Shown: positions 46,351 through 57,586, numbered from the stretch's first letter. The stretch is 64,000 nucleotides of DNA from a bacterium (GCA_016124895.1 WGMU01000031.1:1-64000); one strand, 5' to 3'. The notes: generated by a model not told the origin, from the sequence alone. Program-made: numbers and translations.

Positions 46351-47313
46351 TCAGTCAGCCTTTGCCCGCACGCAGCGAAAGCCAACATCGTCTCTGCGAA
46401 ATTCTTCAGTCACGGGCATCCGAGCGGCAGAAGTCAGCCGGCCGAAACGCTCCCGCCAGGAACCACCGCGGACAACATGCCGCGCGACTGCTGACCTGTC
46501 TGATGTCCGCGCCGAACCATCGGCGGGAGCCCCCGAATAATCTCCGAACCATTCGTCCTCGACGAATTCCCAGAGATAACCGTGCAAGTCATACAGTCCC
46601 CAGGCATTGGGCTTCAAGGCGCCTACGGGAGGATCGTTGCCGGCTGCATTGCCAGTGTGCCACGCGAACTCATCAAGCCGCGTCGCTTTGGTATCCGTAT
46701 CGCCGTCCTGCTGAGCTTCGTCGCCGAAGCTGTATCGCGTCGAGGTGCCCGCGCGGCAGCAGTATTCCCATTCTGCTTCGGTCGGCAGTCGAATCACTTC
46801 GTCGCTTTGAATGAGCCCCGCTTCGCGCAGCAGCTTCGTGAGCTTTCCACAGAAAGCCACCGCGTCCGACCAGGTCATCATCTCGGCCGAGTTTCGTGGA
46901 CCTTTCCATTGACTCGGATTGCTGCCCATCACAGCGGCGTACAGGTTCTGAGTGACTTCGTAGCGGGCAACCGCGAACGGTTTGCTGAGTGTCACGCGGT
47001 GCCGCGGCCGCTCGGACGCCGGGCCGTCGCTCGAACCCATTTCAAACGACGCCGGAAAGGTTTCCCTGCCAGGCGTAATCGCCACGAACTCGGCGACGAA
47101 TGTCTTCAGCAGTTCCGGAAGCGGCGTCTCGAAGGTGCTTGTGTTCTGAGGCTCGGCCGCATGCGACATCTGCACGAAATCTCCAGGCAGTGAAGGGATC
47201 GCACTTCCGAACGTCAACACGGTCTCCAGCAGTGGCAGTCCCATGCAGCAGAGCAGCGCGGCGACAGCGATCTTCGACGACCGCAAAAGAATACGGTGCA
47301 GCGAATCGACCAT
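46351..47313 (-). CDS. Formylglycine-generating-enzyme (SUMF1/EgtB/PvdO) family protein
   Basis: The 320-residue protein has an N-terminal hydrophobic signal or anchor (about 15-35) and an FGE-type domain: FEMGSSDGPASERPRHRVTL (in part), VTQNLYAAVMGSNPSQWKG, RLPTEAEWEYCCRAGT, VGALKPNAWGLYDLHGYLWEFVEDEW, RGGSWRERFGRLTSAAR and GFRCVRA. Some family members oxidise a Cys of sulfatases to formylglycine; the pair of Cys needed for this is not clear here, so it may be a sulfatase-modifying factor or merely FGE-like. AGGAAAG upstream favours 47313 over 47349. Confidence 0.88.
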   Translation of the reverse strand: MVDSLHRILLRSSKIAVAALLCCMGLPLLETVLTFGSAIPSLPGDFVQMSHAAEPQNTSTFETPLPELLKTFVAEFVAITPGRETFPASFEMGSSDGPASERPRHRVTLSKPFAVARYEVTQNLYAAVMGSNPSQWKGPRNSAEMMTWSDAVAFCGKLTKLLREAGLIQSDEVIRLPTEAEWEYCCRAGTSTRYSFGDEAQQDGDTDTKATRLDEFAWHTGNAAGNDPPVGALKPNAWGLYDLHGYLWEFVEDEWFGDYSGAPADGSARTSDRSAVARHVVRGGSWRERFGRLTSAARMPVTEEFRRDDVGFRCVRAKAD

Positions 47314-47491
47314 GAACTTTCCTGTGAATGGAGTGCCGGACTCAGACATCAGTGGCTTCCGGAATCAATTCCGTTGATTTGATCGCGCGGGGTGTACCGC
47401 GAAGCCGTGTGTGCCGCAACCGCGTACCGGGTTTTCACGCTTCTTCTGAATGCACAGCAGACCGCTTCGCGCGTCTGCGTCCGAGCTGGCT

Positions 47492-50095
47492 TTAATCAGA
47501 AAACTTCGGGAGTTCGCGAACAATCGGAGCTTCACTCACTGGCAGTAGAATGCGGACGAAGGTCGTCGTTGTGTCACGGTCACCGGCCGACGAATCCTGC
47601 TCGCCAATTGTCAGCGAAGAAACGTGACTGCTGGCTTCGGCGAGCAGAACGGCACGCCCCAGGTCGACATGTTCAGAGAGTTCCAGTTCCCGCAGGGCGA
47701 AGTTGTCCAGTCCAGTGTAGCCGTTGCCGCCAGCGAGTTCGTGAAACGTCAGCATCTGGATCACGTCGCGCAAGCTGGTTGACCGGCTGTCCCATTTATC
47801 CTGATGTTTGGAGTACTTGCCGCCGCCAGTGGACGTCTTCGATTCGTCATCCGTGAAACGGAATTCAGCACCCGTCAGAAAGCTGCGCAGCTCGCGGCCG
47901 GTCACCGTCGAGTCACCGGGCGACCAGGCTTTGCCGGGCGGAATGGACGTATCGTCGAGCAGCCCGCCAGCCCGCAGATCGCGGTAGTAAATCCGGTTTC
48001 CATAAACGAGTACCCAGTTCTGCAGTGCGAACGGCAGGTGATGCGTAAATCCGCTGTCGCGATGCAGTTGACCGGTGCCGGTCCGCCGCAGGCTGGACTC
48101 AACCAGCGCCGTGTCAAACTGACTCAGAGCCTCCGAAGCGACAATTCGGTCCGACCAGACAGCAATCGGCAGATTCTCAAACGCTCGGCCGTCGGGTGAC
48201 ATGCGGTACTCCGGCCGTCCGGTCTCGACGCCCGCCGACCGGTACATGCCACCGTAGTTCGCTTCCGGAAATCCGAACCAGCTCACGTAAGCTCGATCAC
48301 TGGCGGCAGCCGGTTGCGTCGAGAGCGCAGCCTGCGGCACGGTAACTTCATACCGAGCGTGCTGCGGGCTGAAGATCGTCGACAGTGTGATCGTCCGCGC
48401 AAATCCGCTGTCCGGATCGAGGTCCACAAGTTCCAGTCGCCGGGTTTCGACGTCTCCGCTGTTGCGGGAACTCGCTGACGCACTGCCGAGCAGACACGCG
48501 ATGAGAACTGCCAGCGGAAACGTCGACCAGGTAAGCTGAGGTTTCCGGAGCAGTCGGTGGACCAGGTAATAGTCGGCCGGGCCGATCAGCAGCAGATAGA
48601 GCAGAGTCAGTCCCAGCACGCCAAGAGTGCTGCGGTGCTCAACGTCGGGCACGGTTTCGATCGCCGCGTACAGTTGCGTGCCAAGTTCGGTAATCCCGCT
48701 GCTCGAAATACGACGCCGGTCGCTGTTCTCGTGTGTGCTTTCAACAGGCTGATCGATCAGCGTTTCCAGAAATGTGCGCACTTCCTTCCAGCGGGAAATC
48801 GGAGACTGATCCAGAGCAACGCCGCAGAGGGTGATCCGGCCGCAGCCGAAACCGCGTCGCGAGAGCAGCGTTCCGTCGAGTCCAGTCGCCAGCGTTTTGC
48901 CTGCCTCGCCTGTAATCACGGTTCCCCAGTGCCGCCCCGCCACCGGAACGCTCCACGAACTGGAGATAAACGTTTCCAGACCGGTCAGGTCGCTGAGCGT
49001 TGTCGCCGTCAGCGTCGTCGATCGCAACGCCCATTGCCCCAGCAGGCCACTCTGCAGCGCCGTGTTGATCTGGTTCTGAGTGACTCCGATCAGCTCACGA
49101 TGGACGCTGCGCAGCGTGTCACGCAGCAGCCGCGACTTCGCGGGTTCGAGCTTCAGGCTGCTCAGCGCTGCGGGAAGCTGATCCAGTGGCCTGTCGAGCA
49201 GTTCCGGCACGCCAGCGTCGCGGAATCCGTCAATCACTGACGCATCCAGACTGGCCATGACGTCTTTCAGCGTCTGCTCGTGCAGCGACCGGACACCTCC
49301 GGCGTCAAGCACTTCGAGCATTGCGGTTGCGGTTTCGGACGGGGTTCGCGCGGCCAGTGCCCGGGCTCCAACGCCTGTTGCGAGTACAAGATGTCCTCCC
49401 TGACTGACCCACTGTTCGAGCGCCTGACTCTGTTCGGCAGTCAGTTCAAACTCGCGTGACAGAACGACTGTGCGATACGCCGCCAGAGTCCGCCAGTCCG
49501 TCGGCAGTTGTTCGGGGTCAATCTGCGAAACCGCAATACCTGCGTCGCGCAGTTCATTCAGCAGGCTCGCGCCGCTGTTCGAGTTGTCGGCGCCGCTTTC
49601 CTCCGAGGTCGTCGAGCCTCCGGAAAAGCCGCCGCAGAACAGGGCAGTTGGTGCCGAATGTTTCACGACGCGGAAGTCGCCATCACTGCCGGGCGTCCCG
49701 GCCGAAACAAACCGCCGCGACTCGATGATGGCTCCGTTCGACTCCGCAACGATGCGCACCGTCAGTGCCGTCTGCAGCCGTCCCGGCTTGATCATCAGAT
49801 CGACCGTGGCGCTTTCATAAGGACGAACCGTTTCCGATGAGTAAATCACCGGATTGCCCAGCGGATCGGGGGTGACTGCTTCCACTCGAATCGGACTGGA
49901 ACCGCTCAAGGCGACGCGGACGCGGCACCAGCTTCCCGGTTTCATCAGCCCGTCAAAGCCAAGCGAGACGTTTTGAATCGCTCCCGCGGTACCGTCTTCT
50001 TCCGCTGCCTGACACGCCGACACTTCGGTCGACAACAAAGCCAGACACGGGATAACGGCGAGCTGGATCAGCCGCCGTACTCTCAAACCAGACAT
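47492..50095 (-). CDS. Large exported protein with one membrane helix, planctomycete type
   Basis: The 867-residue protein has a signal peptide (about 1-28). A beta-rich N-terminal part (about 40-140) resembles an immunoglobulin-like domain ([22 protein letters not shown]). A class-I glutamine-amidotransferase-like alpha/beta region (about 175-230) contains [20 protein letters not shown] and [15 protein letters not shown] helix around 520-545 ([21 protein letters not shown]) spans the membrane, and a large second soluble domain follows. The '[14 protein letters not shown]' helix is familiar from uncharacterised planctomycete envelope proteins. GGAG sits upstream of the chosen ATG at 50095. 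Function unknown. Confidence 0.82.
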   Translation of the reverse strand: MSGLRVRRLIQLAVIPCLALLSTEVSACQAAEEDGTAGAIQNVSLGFDGLMKPGSWCRVRVALSGSSPIRVEAVTPDPLGNPVIYSSETVRPYESATVDLMIKPGRLQTALTVRIVAESNGAIIESRRFVSAGTPGSDGDFRVVKHSAPTALFCGGFSGGSTTSEESGADNSNSGASLLNELRDAGIAVSQIDPEQLPTDWRTLAAYRTVVLSREFELTAEQSQALEQWVSQGGHLVLATGVGARALAARTPSETATAMLEVLDAGGVRSLHEQTLKDVMASLDASVIDGFRDAGVPELLDRPLDQLPAALSSLKLEPAKSRLLRDTLRSVHRELIGVTQNQINTALQSGLLGQWALRSTTLTATTLSDLTGLETFISSSWSVPVAGRHWGTVITGEAGKTLATGLDGTLLSRRGFGCGRITLCGVALDQSPISRWKEVRTFLETLIDQPVESTHENSDRRRISSSGITELGTQLYAAIETVPDVEHRSTLGVLGLTLLYLLLIGPADYYLVHRLLRKPQLTWSTFPLAVLIACLLGSASASSRNSGDVETRRLELVDLDPDSGFARTITLSTIFSPQHARYEVTVPQAALSTQPAAASDRAYVSWFGFPEANYGGMYRSAGVETGRPEYRMSPDGRAFENLPIAVWSDRIVASEALSQFDTALVESSLRRTGTGQLHRDSGFTHHLPFALQNWVLVYGNRIYYRDLRAGGLLDDTSIPPGKAWSPGDSTVTGRELRSFLTGAEFRFTDDESKTSTGGGKYSKHQDKWDSRSTSLRDVIQMLTFHELAGGNGYTGLDNFALRELELSEHVDLGRAVLLAEASSHVSSLTIGEQDSSAGDRDTTTTFVRILLPVSEAPIVRELPKFSD

Positions 50096-50373
50096 CGCAA
50101 CTCCGCACAGACCGGCGACAGTGCCGGGCATCAGACTCAGGAAAACAGAGAACTTCGCCGCCGAAAACGACGGAGGAATCAAATCGCCGCGAGTCTCTCA
50201 ACTTTCGGCCCCCCTCGCCAGCGACGACTTCAGTGCGACTGCGATCTCAACAGAATCCTCAAACTTCCGTCTCAGCACGCTCGATCGTCTGCTGGCAACG
50301 CCGCTACAAAACGGTGCCGCACTGGCGGTCATTGATGCGCCTCCTGCAAACAGGGCATTGCTGGACACTAGTG

Positions 50374-51150
50374 ATGACGGAACCAAATTCTCCCGCCGAA
50401 TCCCGGCTTCGCGCGTCGCATACGCCGGAGGCAATCCGACGGCGTCTGCAGAGCGGGCCGACGTCGGTTTATCTGCGCGATTTCGTATACGGAGCCGTCG
50501 ACGGGACAGTAACGACGTTTGCTGTGGTATCGGGCGTCGCCGGAGCCGGATTGCCAAGCGGCGTGGTTATTGTGCTCGGTCTCGCCAATCTGCTCGGCGA
50601 CGGCTTCAGTATGGCTGTCAGCGCTTTCCACGGAATTCGTGCGGAAGAGGAACTCCGCGAACGCGTCCGTCAGGAAGAACTGCTTCACATCGCCACTTGC
50701 CCGGATGGCGAGCGGGAAGAGATTCGCCAGATCTTCGCCGCCAAAGGTTTCAAAGGCGATCTGCTGGAAGAGATCGTCTCTGTCATTACTTCTGACGAAG
50801 GCCGCTGGGTTCAGACAATGGTGCAGGACGAGCACGGTCTGGCACTGGAAGGTCCGAACGGCTGGAAGTCAGCCATCGCCACCTTCATCGCGTTTCTCAT
50901 CGTCGGCAGCACGCCGCTGATCGTCTTTCTGATCGACTACTTTCAGCCGGGAATTCTGCCGCGACCGTTTCTTCTCAGCAGCCTGATGTCGGGCGCAGCG
51001 TTCTTCGGGATCGGGGCGATCAAGAGCCGCTTTGTTGAGCGGACCTGGTACGGAGCCGGTCTGGAAACGCTGTTCGCCGGTGCGGCGGCGTCCGGACTGG
51101 CCTGGCTTGTCGGCTGGCTGCTGCAGGATGTCGCCAGAACTGTGGGCTGA
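50374..51150 (+). CDS. VIT1/CCC1-family metal transporter-like membrane protein
   Basis: The 258-residue protein has the VIT1 layout: [21 protein letters not shown] (helix 1), [21 protein letters not shown] (helix 2), a soluble charged segment of about 80 residues with paired Glu ([21 protein letters not shown]) that binds metal in plant VIT1, and three further helices. The family exports or stores Fe(II) or Mn(II). The start at 50374 is taken because it precedes the conserved core; the upstream reading frame is not convincing. Confidence 0.9.
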   Translation: MTEPNSPAESRLRASHTPEAIRRRLQSGPTSVYLRDFVYGAVDGTVTTFAVVSGVAGAGLPSGVVIVLGLANLLGDGFSMAVSAFHGIRAEEELRERVRQEELLHIATCPDGEREEIRQIFAAKGFKGDLLEEIVSVITSDEGRWVQTMVQDEHGLALEGPNGWKSAIATFIAFLIVGSTPLIVFLIDYFQPGILPRPFLLSSLMSGAAFFGIGAIKSRFVERTWYGAGLETLFAGAAASGLAWLVGWLLQDVARTVG

Positions 51151-51176
51151 GCCGTCACCGTCAGCGAAATGCCTGA

Positions 51177-51237
51177 GGCCACTGGCTTCGTCAGTGCCTG
51201 AGCTGCCCTGATCCACTGATAGAGCCAGTGACACACA
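51177..51237 (-). repeat. 'tgccactggc' palindromic intergenic repeat, copy 1
   Basis: The minus strand reads gtcactggctctatcagtg, a central ggcagctcag, then ggcactgacgaagccagtgg. It is related to the copy at 53358-53409, which lies in the opposite orientation. It sits between the VIT1-like gene and the ABC permease gene, downstream of both. Confidence 0.65.
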
Positions 51238-51283
51238 GCAACCGGATTTGCTGGCTCAAACCGCAGCAATCAGTCGAAACGTG

Positions 51284-52243
51284 TTATTCGCCGGCATCAT
51301 CCCAGCAGCGTCGAATGGCATCAAACAGGACAGCCGCGACGATGACGCCGCCGGTGATGACCTGCTTCATCGCGTCAGTCGTGCCCAGGTGCGCCAGCCC
51401 GGTCTGCAGCACGCGGATGATCAGCACGCCGAGGAACGAGTTGACCACGTTGCCGCGTCCGCCCATCAGGCTGGTCCCGCCAATCACGCACGCCGCGATG
51501 GCCGGCAGTTCGAGCCCGACAGCGGCGTTCGGATCGGCACTCGACAGACGGCTGGTCTGAATGAGCCCAGCCACGCCGGCGAGCAGCCCGCTGATGACAA
51601 ACACACTGATCGAATACGGAGCGACACGGATGCCTGACATCCGAACGGCTTCGGCGTTCGATCCGATTGCCAGGCAGTACCGGCCGAACACGGTTCGCGT
51701 CAGGACAAACTGAGCAACGACAACCGCACTCACCGACAGCAGAAACGCAGGGGAAACTGCGAGACCCGCCAGTGGCTCACCAATCGCTTCGATCGGTCTG
51801 CCGATGTACTTCGTCTGCGAACCGGTCAGCAGTTTCGCGCCGCCGCGAGCGATCTCCAGCATCCCAAGCGTCACGATAAACGAGGGAACTCTCATACCGA
51901 CTGAAACCAGGCCGTTGAAGAGTCCACACAGACAGCCCGTCAGCAGACACAGCCCCGTCGCCGCTTCAAGCGACCACTGATAGTCCGTCATCAGGACTCC
52001 AAGCACGGCCGACGAGACAGCCAGAACAGCACCGACGGAAAGGTCAATTCCACCGATGATCAGAACGAGCGTCATGCCGACAGCAACGCACGTCAGGTCG
52101 GGAATCTGATTTGCGATTGTGGTAAACGTTTTTGCCCGCAGGAAGTTTCGACTGGCCAGGCTGAAGACAACCACCAGCAGCAGCAGTACACCCAGCAGGC
52201 CAGCGTACTGCAGCAGCGATCGCGGAATCGGCAGCTTTTTCAT
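51284..52243 (-). CDS. Sugar ABC transporter permease (RbsC-like)
   Basis: The 319-residue integral membrane protein belongs to the BPD_transp_2 family of monosaccharide permeases. Typical stretches are TCVAVGMTLVLIIGGIDLSVGA, FNGLVSVGMRVPSFIVTLGM, AVRMSGIRV and VIGGTSLMGGRGNVVNSFLGV. About eight to ten helices are present. It forms an operon with the upstream binding protein (stop to start gap 88 bases), but the ATPase (RbsA-type) is missing on both sides. Confidence 0.93.
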   Translation of the reverse strand: MKKLPIPRSLLQYAGLLGVLLLLVVVFSLASRNFLRAKTFTTIANQIPDLTCVAVGMTLVLIIGGIDLSVGAVLAVSSAVLGVLMTDYQWSLEAATGLCLLTGCLCGLFNGLVSVGMRVPSFIVTLGMLEIARGGAKLLTGSQTKYIGRPIEAIGEPLAGLAVSPAFLLSVSAVVVAQFVLTRTVFGRYCLAIGSNAEAVRMSGIRVAPYSISVFVISGLLAGVAGLIQTSRLSSADPNAAVGLELPAIAACVIGGTSLMGGRGNVVNSFLGVLIIRVLQTGLAHLGTTDAMKQVITGGVIVAAVLFDAIRRCWDDAGE

Positions 52244-52331
52244 AGTTGATTCTGTCGCTTCGGAAAGCAACCCGTCGTAGCGAAAGTCGCCGCGACGTTC
52301 AGTCCCACTCCGAAACTCGGTGCGAGTTTCG

Positions 52332-53324
52332 CTACTCTCCCAACGATTCCGCCGTGATCAGGTCGACTGGAGTTTCGACGTCGTCTGCCACTGCCACTGC
52401 CGATGGATCGGCGAGCAGCTTGAGTGCGGCTTCAATTCCAAAGACCGCCAGTTGGTCGCCATGCTGATCTGCGGTGGCGAGGATCGCTCCATCGCGAATG
52501 GCCTGCTGAACCGCCGAGATATTATCGAAACCGACAATCTGAACCTTCCCCGCCCGGTCGGCCGCCTTGACCGCGGCAACGGCGCCCAGAGCCATGCTGT
52601 CATTCGCCGCGAGGATCGCCTTGATCTCGGGATGCTCGCTGAGCATTGCCGCCGCGATCGTATTGGCAATGCTCATTTCCCACTCGGCGGACTGGCTGTC
52701 GACGATCGAGATGCTGGCGTTCTTCATCGCGGCCTCAAAACCCAGCCGCCGCTGCGTGCCGTTGAACGAGGTGCGAATGCCTTCCAGTACGGCGACCGAG
52801 TCACCTTTCAGCAGTTTCGTCGCGAGGTAATCGCCGACCTTCTTCGCGCCAGCCTGATTGTCCGGCCCGACGAACGGAATCGAGACGTCTTCCTGCTGCA
52901 GCACTTCAGCGTCGAGCCGGTTGTCGATATTGACGACGACGACGCCCGCGTCCTGGGCTCGCCGCAGAGCAGGCACAAGTGCTCTCGAATCGGCTGGAGC
53001 AATCACAATTGCATCAACTCCCGCCGCGACCATTTCCTCAACCAGAGCGACCTGCCGGCTGAGGTCGCGTTCATCCTTGATGCCGTTAACGATTAACTCG
53101 TACTCACCGGAGTGCTCTTTCTGATGCGACTCGGCACCGGCGGCCATCGTCGAAAAGAACTCGTTCGCCAGCGACTTCATGATGAGTGCAACGCGCGGCT
53201 TCTTCGTACTCGCCGCGTCAGATGAACTCTCCGCACCCGGTGTCGCATCAGGAGTCGACGCTCCACAGCCTGCGATCACGAGAGGTGCCAGAACGCAGAG
53301 CCACTTCAGACGGCAAGCGGGCAT
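52332..53324 (-). CDS. Sugar ABC transporter substrate-binding lipoprotein (RbsB-like)
   Basis: The 330-residue periplasmic binding protein has a lipoprotein signal (LAPLVIAGCGAS). The type-I sugar-binding fold shows VALIMKSLANEFFSTMAAGA, GVDAIVIAPADSRALVPALRRA, VVVVNIDNRLDAEVL, IPFVGPDNQAGAKKVGDYLA, LAANDSMALGAVAAVKAA and IVGFDNISAVQQAIRDGAI. The ligand is likely a monosaccharide such as ribose or xylose. It precedes the permease gene on the same strand. Confidence 0.94.
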   Translation of the reverse strand: MPACRLKWLCVLAPLVIAGCGASTPDATPGAESSSDAASTKKPRVALIMKSLANEFFSTMAAGAESHQKEHSGEYELIVNGIKDERDLSRQVALVEEMVAAGVDAIVIAPADSRALVPALRRAQDAGVVVVNIDNRLDAEVLQQEDVSIPFVGPDNQAGAKKVGDYLATKLLKGDSVAVLEGIRTSFNGTQRRLGFEAAMKNASISIVDSQSAEWEMSIANTIAAAMLSEHPEIKAILAANDSMALGAVAAVKAADRAGKVQIVGFDNISAVQQAIRDGAILATADQHGDQLAVFGIEAALKLLADPSAVAVADDVETPVDLITAESLGE

Positions 53325-53357
53325 GGGCGGGGATCCTGAATTCTGGAGATTTCATTC

Positions 53358-53409
53358 GTGTGCCACTGGCTCTGCCAGTGCAGTTGAGGGGCCAGGCACT
53401 GGCACACAC
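53358..53409 (+). repeat. 'tgccactggc' palindromic intergenic repeat, copy 2
   Basis: It reads gtgtgccactggctctgc, then cagtgcagttgaggggcc, then aggcactggcacacac. Its ends are inverted repeats of each other. It lies upstream of the binding-protein gene, in opposite orientation to the copy at 51177-51237. Confidence 0.7.
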
Positions 53410-53464
53410 TGAAGACGACGGCAAAGCGGTGCGTCATAACACGCCCTGCGATGATTCGATGGCC

Positions 53465-54487
53465 CTAACCCTCGGCTGTCAGCTCTTCCACCAGTCGTCG
53501 GACGACGTCGGCACTCGAGATGCCTTCGGACTCGGCGGCGAAGGTTGTCAACACGCGATGCGTCAGCACCGGGCCGGCGACTTCCAGCACGTCTTCCAGA
53601 CGCACCATGTAGCTGCCGGTCAGGGCCGCGCGGGCTTTCGCACCGAGGACGAGGTACTGGACGGCTCGCGGACCGGCGCCCCAGGCGACCAGTGGGTTCA
53701 GCCAGCCGGGAGCGTCGGCGCTGTTCGGTCGCGTCCGTCGCGTCAGGTCGACCGCGAACTCGTAAATGTGCTGCGGCACGGGAACGCGGCGGACGAGTTC
53801 CTGAAACCGGATGATCTTCTCAGCGTCGAGGATGTGTTCGAGTTCCGGCATCTTCCCGCCAGTCGTCGTGCGGGCGATCGTGATCTCTTCGTCCCGCGAC
53901 GGATAGTCGACATCGATCAGAAACATGAAGCGGTCAAGCTGCGCTTCCGGCAGCGGATACGTCCCTTCCTGCTCGACCGGGTTCTGCGTGGCCAGTACGA
54001 AGAACGGCGGTTCGAGATGGTACGTTCGACCGATCACCGTGACGCGGTGTTCCTGCATGGCTTCCAGCATCGCGGCCTGCGTCTTCGACGGAGCGCGGTT
54101 GATCTCGTCAGCCAGGACGATGTTGGCGAAGACCGGACCTCGGACGAATTCAAACTCGCGTCGCCCGGACGCCGTCTCCTGCAGAATATCGGTGCCGGTA
54201 ATATCCATCGGCATCAGGTCGGGAGTGAACTGGATACGGCTGAAGGTCAGGTTCATCGTCTCGGCCAGCCGGCTGACCAGCAGCGTCTTCGCGAGGCCGG
54301 GCACACCCATCAGCAGCGAGTGGCCGCGGGCGAACAGGCAGATCGCCATCTGCTCGATCGTCGTTTTCTGGCCAACGATGATCTTGCCGAGTTCGCTGCA
54401 CAGCCGCGCGTAGACCTCACGAAGTTCGTCAATCGCGGCAACGTCGTCGTCCTGCAGTTGCTGCGGCGGAGCATTCAAGTCAGTCAT
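53465..54487 (-). CDS. MoxR-type AAA+ ATPase
   Basis: The 340-residue cytosolic ATPase has Walker A LLMGVPGLAKT, Walker B IVLADEINRAPSKTQAAML, sensor 1 VLATQNPVEQEGTYPLPEAQLDRF and arginine-finger region typical of MoxR. MoxR proteins act as chaperone-like activators, usually beside a DUF58 and von Willebrand (VWA) gene set; none follows here. The start at 54487 has AGGGA upstream; the longer frame to 54640 is unlikely. Confidence 0.95.
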   Translation of the reverse strand: MTDLNAPPQQLQDDDVAAIDELREVYARLCSELGKIIVGQKTTIEQMAICLFARGHSLLMGVPGLAKTLLVSRLAETMNLTFSRIQFTPDLMPMDITGTDILQETASGRREFEFVRGPVFANIVLADEINRAPSKTQAAMLEAMQEHRVTVIGRTYHLEPPFFVLATQNPVEQEGTYPLPEAQLDRFMFLIDVDYPSRDEEITIARTTTGGKMPELEHILDAEKIIRFQELVRRVPVPQHIYEFAVDLTRRTRPNSADAPGWLNPLVAWGAGPRAVQYLVLGAKARAALTGSYMVRLEDVLEVAGPVLTHRVLTTFAAESEGISSADVVRRLVEELTAEG

Positions 54488-54654
54488 GGGTTCCCTGTCA
54501 GAAAGTCGTCCGGCCGGCACCGTTCCAGCGTCTCGTTCAAAAAGAACCGGGCAGTATGAGCAGAGGAACGCGACGTTGTCGCCCGTCCGCAGTGACAGAG
54601 TGCGTCGTGCGTGCGTTGCTGAATTCGACTCACCCAACATTCGACGAGTGGTGA

Positions 54655-54903
54655 TTAACCGGCCGCGACGCGTTCCTGGTAGAGACGCTGGATGTCTTCG
54701 ATGGTAACGGTGATCTCACGCGTGAAGCCGGTGTGGGCGCGTTCGTAGCTGATTCTGCTGGCCAGTTCCGGAGACTCGTGGATCGCCTGTGAGAGCCAGG
54801 CCCGGTCGTCGTCGCTCAGCCCCTTGACTGCGGGATCCCACAGCGTCCGCGTCTCAACCACCAGGCCTTCCAGTCGTTTGTCGTACTTGTTCAGTCCAGC
54901 CAT
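54655..54903 (-). CDS. Small soluble protein of unknown function
   Basis: The 82-residue protein is mostly helical and charged (KYDKRLEGLVVETRTLWDPAV, SDDDRAWLSQAIHESPELAS). It has no Cys and no hydrophobic segment. GGAGAC precedes the ATG at normal spacing, and base use matches its neighbours, so it looks real. It lies 167 bases upstream of the MoxR gene. I do not recognise it. Confidence 0.6.
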   Translation of the reverse strand: MAGLNKYDKRLEGLVVETRTLWDPAVKGLSDDDRAWLSQAIHESPELASRISYERAHTGFTREITVTIEDIQRLYQERVAAG

Positions 54904-55143
54904 TGAATTCAGTCTCCACGTCTATCTGGCGGCAGCCGCAGTGTCTGGAACGTCTGTGTCTCCGGGACCACTGCGGCCGGAATCGGGTCGCAGGAAGCGG
55001 CACACTATAGCGAGCTGTCTGCCAAAATCCTGTGACCGGGACCGGCATTCTGAACAGGTCCCGGAACCGGAAGTGGAGACGCGCCGGGCCATAATCCATC
55101 CGTCTGGACAGAACTCTTTCTCCTGGCAAGCAGAGGCGCCGCT

Positions 55144-57300
55144 TTACGGCATCCGGCAGGACAGACCACCGGCGGCCGGGACGTACGCACTCTTCACATA
55201 GTCCATGACCATGCGGTCGGCATTGAACCGCCAGCCGAGCGAACTGACGCAACGCTTCATCCGGCGAATCCATTCCTGCGGCAGGTCGTCGGCATCGCGT
55301 TCGTAGTACAGCGGGATGACTTCGTCGCGAAGCACGGCCGTCAGCGCCCTGGCGTCGCGGTCGTCCTGCACATCCTGATTAACGTGTGTCCGGCCGTTGC
55401 CGATCGCGAAGCCGTTCTGGCCGTCAAACGCTTCTGCCCACCAGCCGTCGAGAACCGAGCAGTTCAGTCCGCCGTTGAGCACGACCTTCTGCCCGGATGT
55501 GCCAGATGCTTCCAGCGGCCGCCGCGGGTTGTTCAGCCAGACATCGACGCCCTGCACCAGATGCCGGCCCATACTGATGTCGTAATTCTCGAGCACGATG
55601 ACGCGGCCCTTGAACGGCTCCTGCCGCGTCAGTTCGACAATTCGTTGCACGATCGCCTTCCCGTGATCGTCCGCCGGGTGCGCTTTGCCGGCATACAGAA
55701 ACTGAACCGGACGATTGCTGTCCTGAATCAGTTCGGCCAGCGTATCGAGGTCCCGCATGATCAGGTCGGCTCGCTTGTACGGAGCAAACCGGCGGGCAAA
55801 GCCGATCAGCAGAGCGTGCGGATCGAGCGCTTCCTTGATTTCTTCCAGCTCGGCGGCCGATGCTCCCACCCGTTCGGCCTTCCGCCGCAGCTTGGTTCGC
55901 GCGTACGTGATCAACCGCCCTTTCAGGGCCGCGTGGGTTTCCCAGAGTTCGGCAGGGGTGACTGACGCAAAGTTCGCCCAGACCTCCGGTTCACCACTAC
56001 GGACGGCCCAGTTGTCTGGCAGCACGCGGTCATAGAGCGCCCGCATCTGAGCGGCCAGCCAGGTCGGAACGTGGACGCCGTTGGTGATATGCCCGATCGG
56101 CAGTTCTTCTTCCGCCTGCCACGGCCACAGGCTCGCCCACATGCGCCGCGAGACGACTCCGTGCAGACTGGAAACGGCGTTCGCATGGCGGCTCAGTTTA
56201 AAAGCCAGCACCGTCATGCAGAACGACTCGCCGTGATCCTGCGGGTTGACCCGGCCGAGTCCCATCAGGCCTTCGTAGTTCAGACCGAGCTTGTCGGCAA
56301 GCGGTCCAACGTGCTCGTCAACGAGTCCCGCGTCGAAGCGGTCATGTCCGGCCGGAACCGGCGTGTGCGTTGTAAAGACGCTTTGCGCGGCAGTGTCCCG
56401 CAGCGCGTCGTCGAACGACATTCCGTCGTCAGCCATTCGCCGGTGAATGATCTCCAGCGGAGCGAAGGCCGAGTGCCCCTCGTTCATGTGGATCACGCTT
56501 GGCTGGATGCCCAGCGCGTGCAGAGCGCGGACGCCGCCGATCCCGAGCACGATCTCCTGGCGGATTCGCGTGCGGTGGTCGCCGCCGTACAGTCGCGAGG
56601 TCAGACTGCGAATCTCTTCCGCGTTCTTCTCGACGTTCGTATCGAGCAGGTACAGCGGAATCCGGCCGATCTGCAGATGCCAGACGCGCGCGTAAATTGC
56701 TCCCCAGCGGGTTTCGATCGAGATCTCGATCTGCTCACCGTCTTTGCCAACCGCCGGCCGGATCGGCAGATCGTCAATGACTGCCCGCCGGTAGACCTCC
56801 TGCTGCCAGCCGTTCTCGTCGATTCGCTGCAGGAAGTAGCCTTCCTCGTAATACAATCCGATCGCGACCAGCGGGATGCCGAGGTCCGACGCACTTTTGA
56901 GATGGTCGCCGGACAGGACGCCCAGGCCGCCGGAGTAGATCGGCAACGATTCGTGAATTCCGAATTCGGCCGAGAAGTAAGCGGTCGGACTCGCCCCCAG
57001 CAGACCGGCGTGCGTGTCGCCCCAGGTTTCGTGCGACGCCATGTACTCGCGCCAGCGACGATAAGCCGCATGAATCCGCGAATGCAGAACGGTTTCCGTC
57101 GCGCGCTCTTCCAGAGACTCCGGCGTAAAGTCTTTCAGCAGGCGGACCGGGTTGTGCGAGACCTCGGTCCAGCGCGGTGGATCAAGCTGGCGGAAAATCT
57201 CGGCGACTTCCGGCTGCCAGCTCCACCACAGGTTGCCGCTGAGTTCCGTCAGCTTCTGATAGATCGACTTCTGCTTCTTCGACGACTTTGACGGCGGCAT
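55144..57300 (-). CDS. glgP: Alpha-glucan (glycogen/maltodextrin) phosphorylase
   Basis: The enzyme releases glucose 1-phosphate from glycogen or maltodextrins using pyridoxal phosphate. The 718-residue length and sequence fit the shorter bacterial/archaeal form. Seen are [26 protein letters not shown] (in part), [15 protein letters not shown], the C-terminal [14 protein letters not shown], and the PLP-loop [24 protein letters not shown] (in part). AAGGAT precedes the ATG at 57300. It is monocistronic. Confidence 0.96.
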   Translation of the reverse strand: MPPSKSSKKQKSIYQKLTELSGNLWWSWQPEVAEIFRQLDPPRWTEVSHNPVRLLKDFTPESLEERATETVLHSRIHAAYRRWREYMASHETWGDTHAGLLGASPTAYFSAEFGIHESLPIYSGGLGVLSGDHLKSASDLGIPLVAIGLYYEEGYFLQRIDENGWQQEVYRRAVIDDLPIRPAVGKDGEQIEISIETRWGAIYARVWHLQIGRIPLYLLDTNVEKNAEEIRSLTSRLYGGDHRTRIRQEIVLGIGGVRALHALGIQPSVIHMNEGHSAFAPLEIIHRRMADDGMSFDDALRDTAAQSVFTTHTPVPAGHDRFDAGLVDEHVGPLADKLGLNYEGLMGLGRVNPQDHGESFCMTVLAFKLSRHANAVSSLHGVVSRRMWASLWPWQAEEELPIGHITNGVHVPTWLAAQMRALYDRVLPDNWAVRSGEPEVWANFASVTPAELWETHAALKGRLITYARTKLRRKAERVGASAAELEEIKEALDPHALLIGFARRFAPYKRADLIMRDLDTLAELIQDSNRPVQFLYAGKAHPADDHGKAIVQRIVELTRQEPFKGRVIVLENYDISMGRHLVQGVDVWLNNPRRPLEASGTSGQKVVLNGGLNCSVLDGWWAEAFDGQNGFAIGNGRTHVNQDVQDDRDARALTAVLRDEVIPLYYERDADDLPQEWIRRMKRCVSSLGWRFNADRMVMDYVKSAYVPAAGGLSCRMP

Positions 57301-57586
57301 TCAAACATCCTTGCCACGATTGTGTATCTGCAGGGCGGCGAGAGAACTCAACGTGTCTCAACCGGAACCCTCCGACCGGTCGAGTGAATTGGCCGGAGTA
57401 TAGTGGCCGCGGTTGTGCGGTCCAGGAGCCTCGGCCTGGTGAATCAGTCGCTGCTGATCTGTTTTCCAAAGCAGAACATCCAGTCCCGCGAGCGGGACGG
57501 TGCCAATCGTCCGGAGAAGCACGCTGGTTTTTCGCGCGCCGTGAAGCCGGCGAACACCGCCGCGAATCGACTTCTGGTCCGGACAG

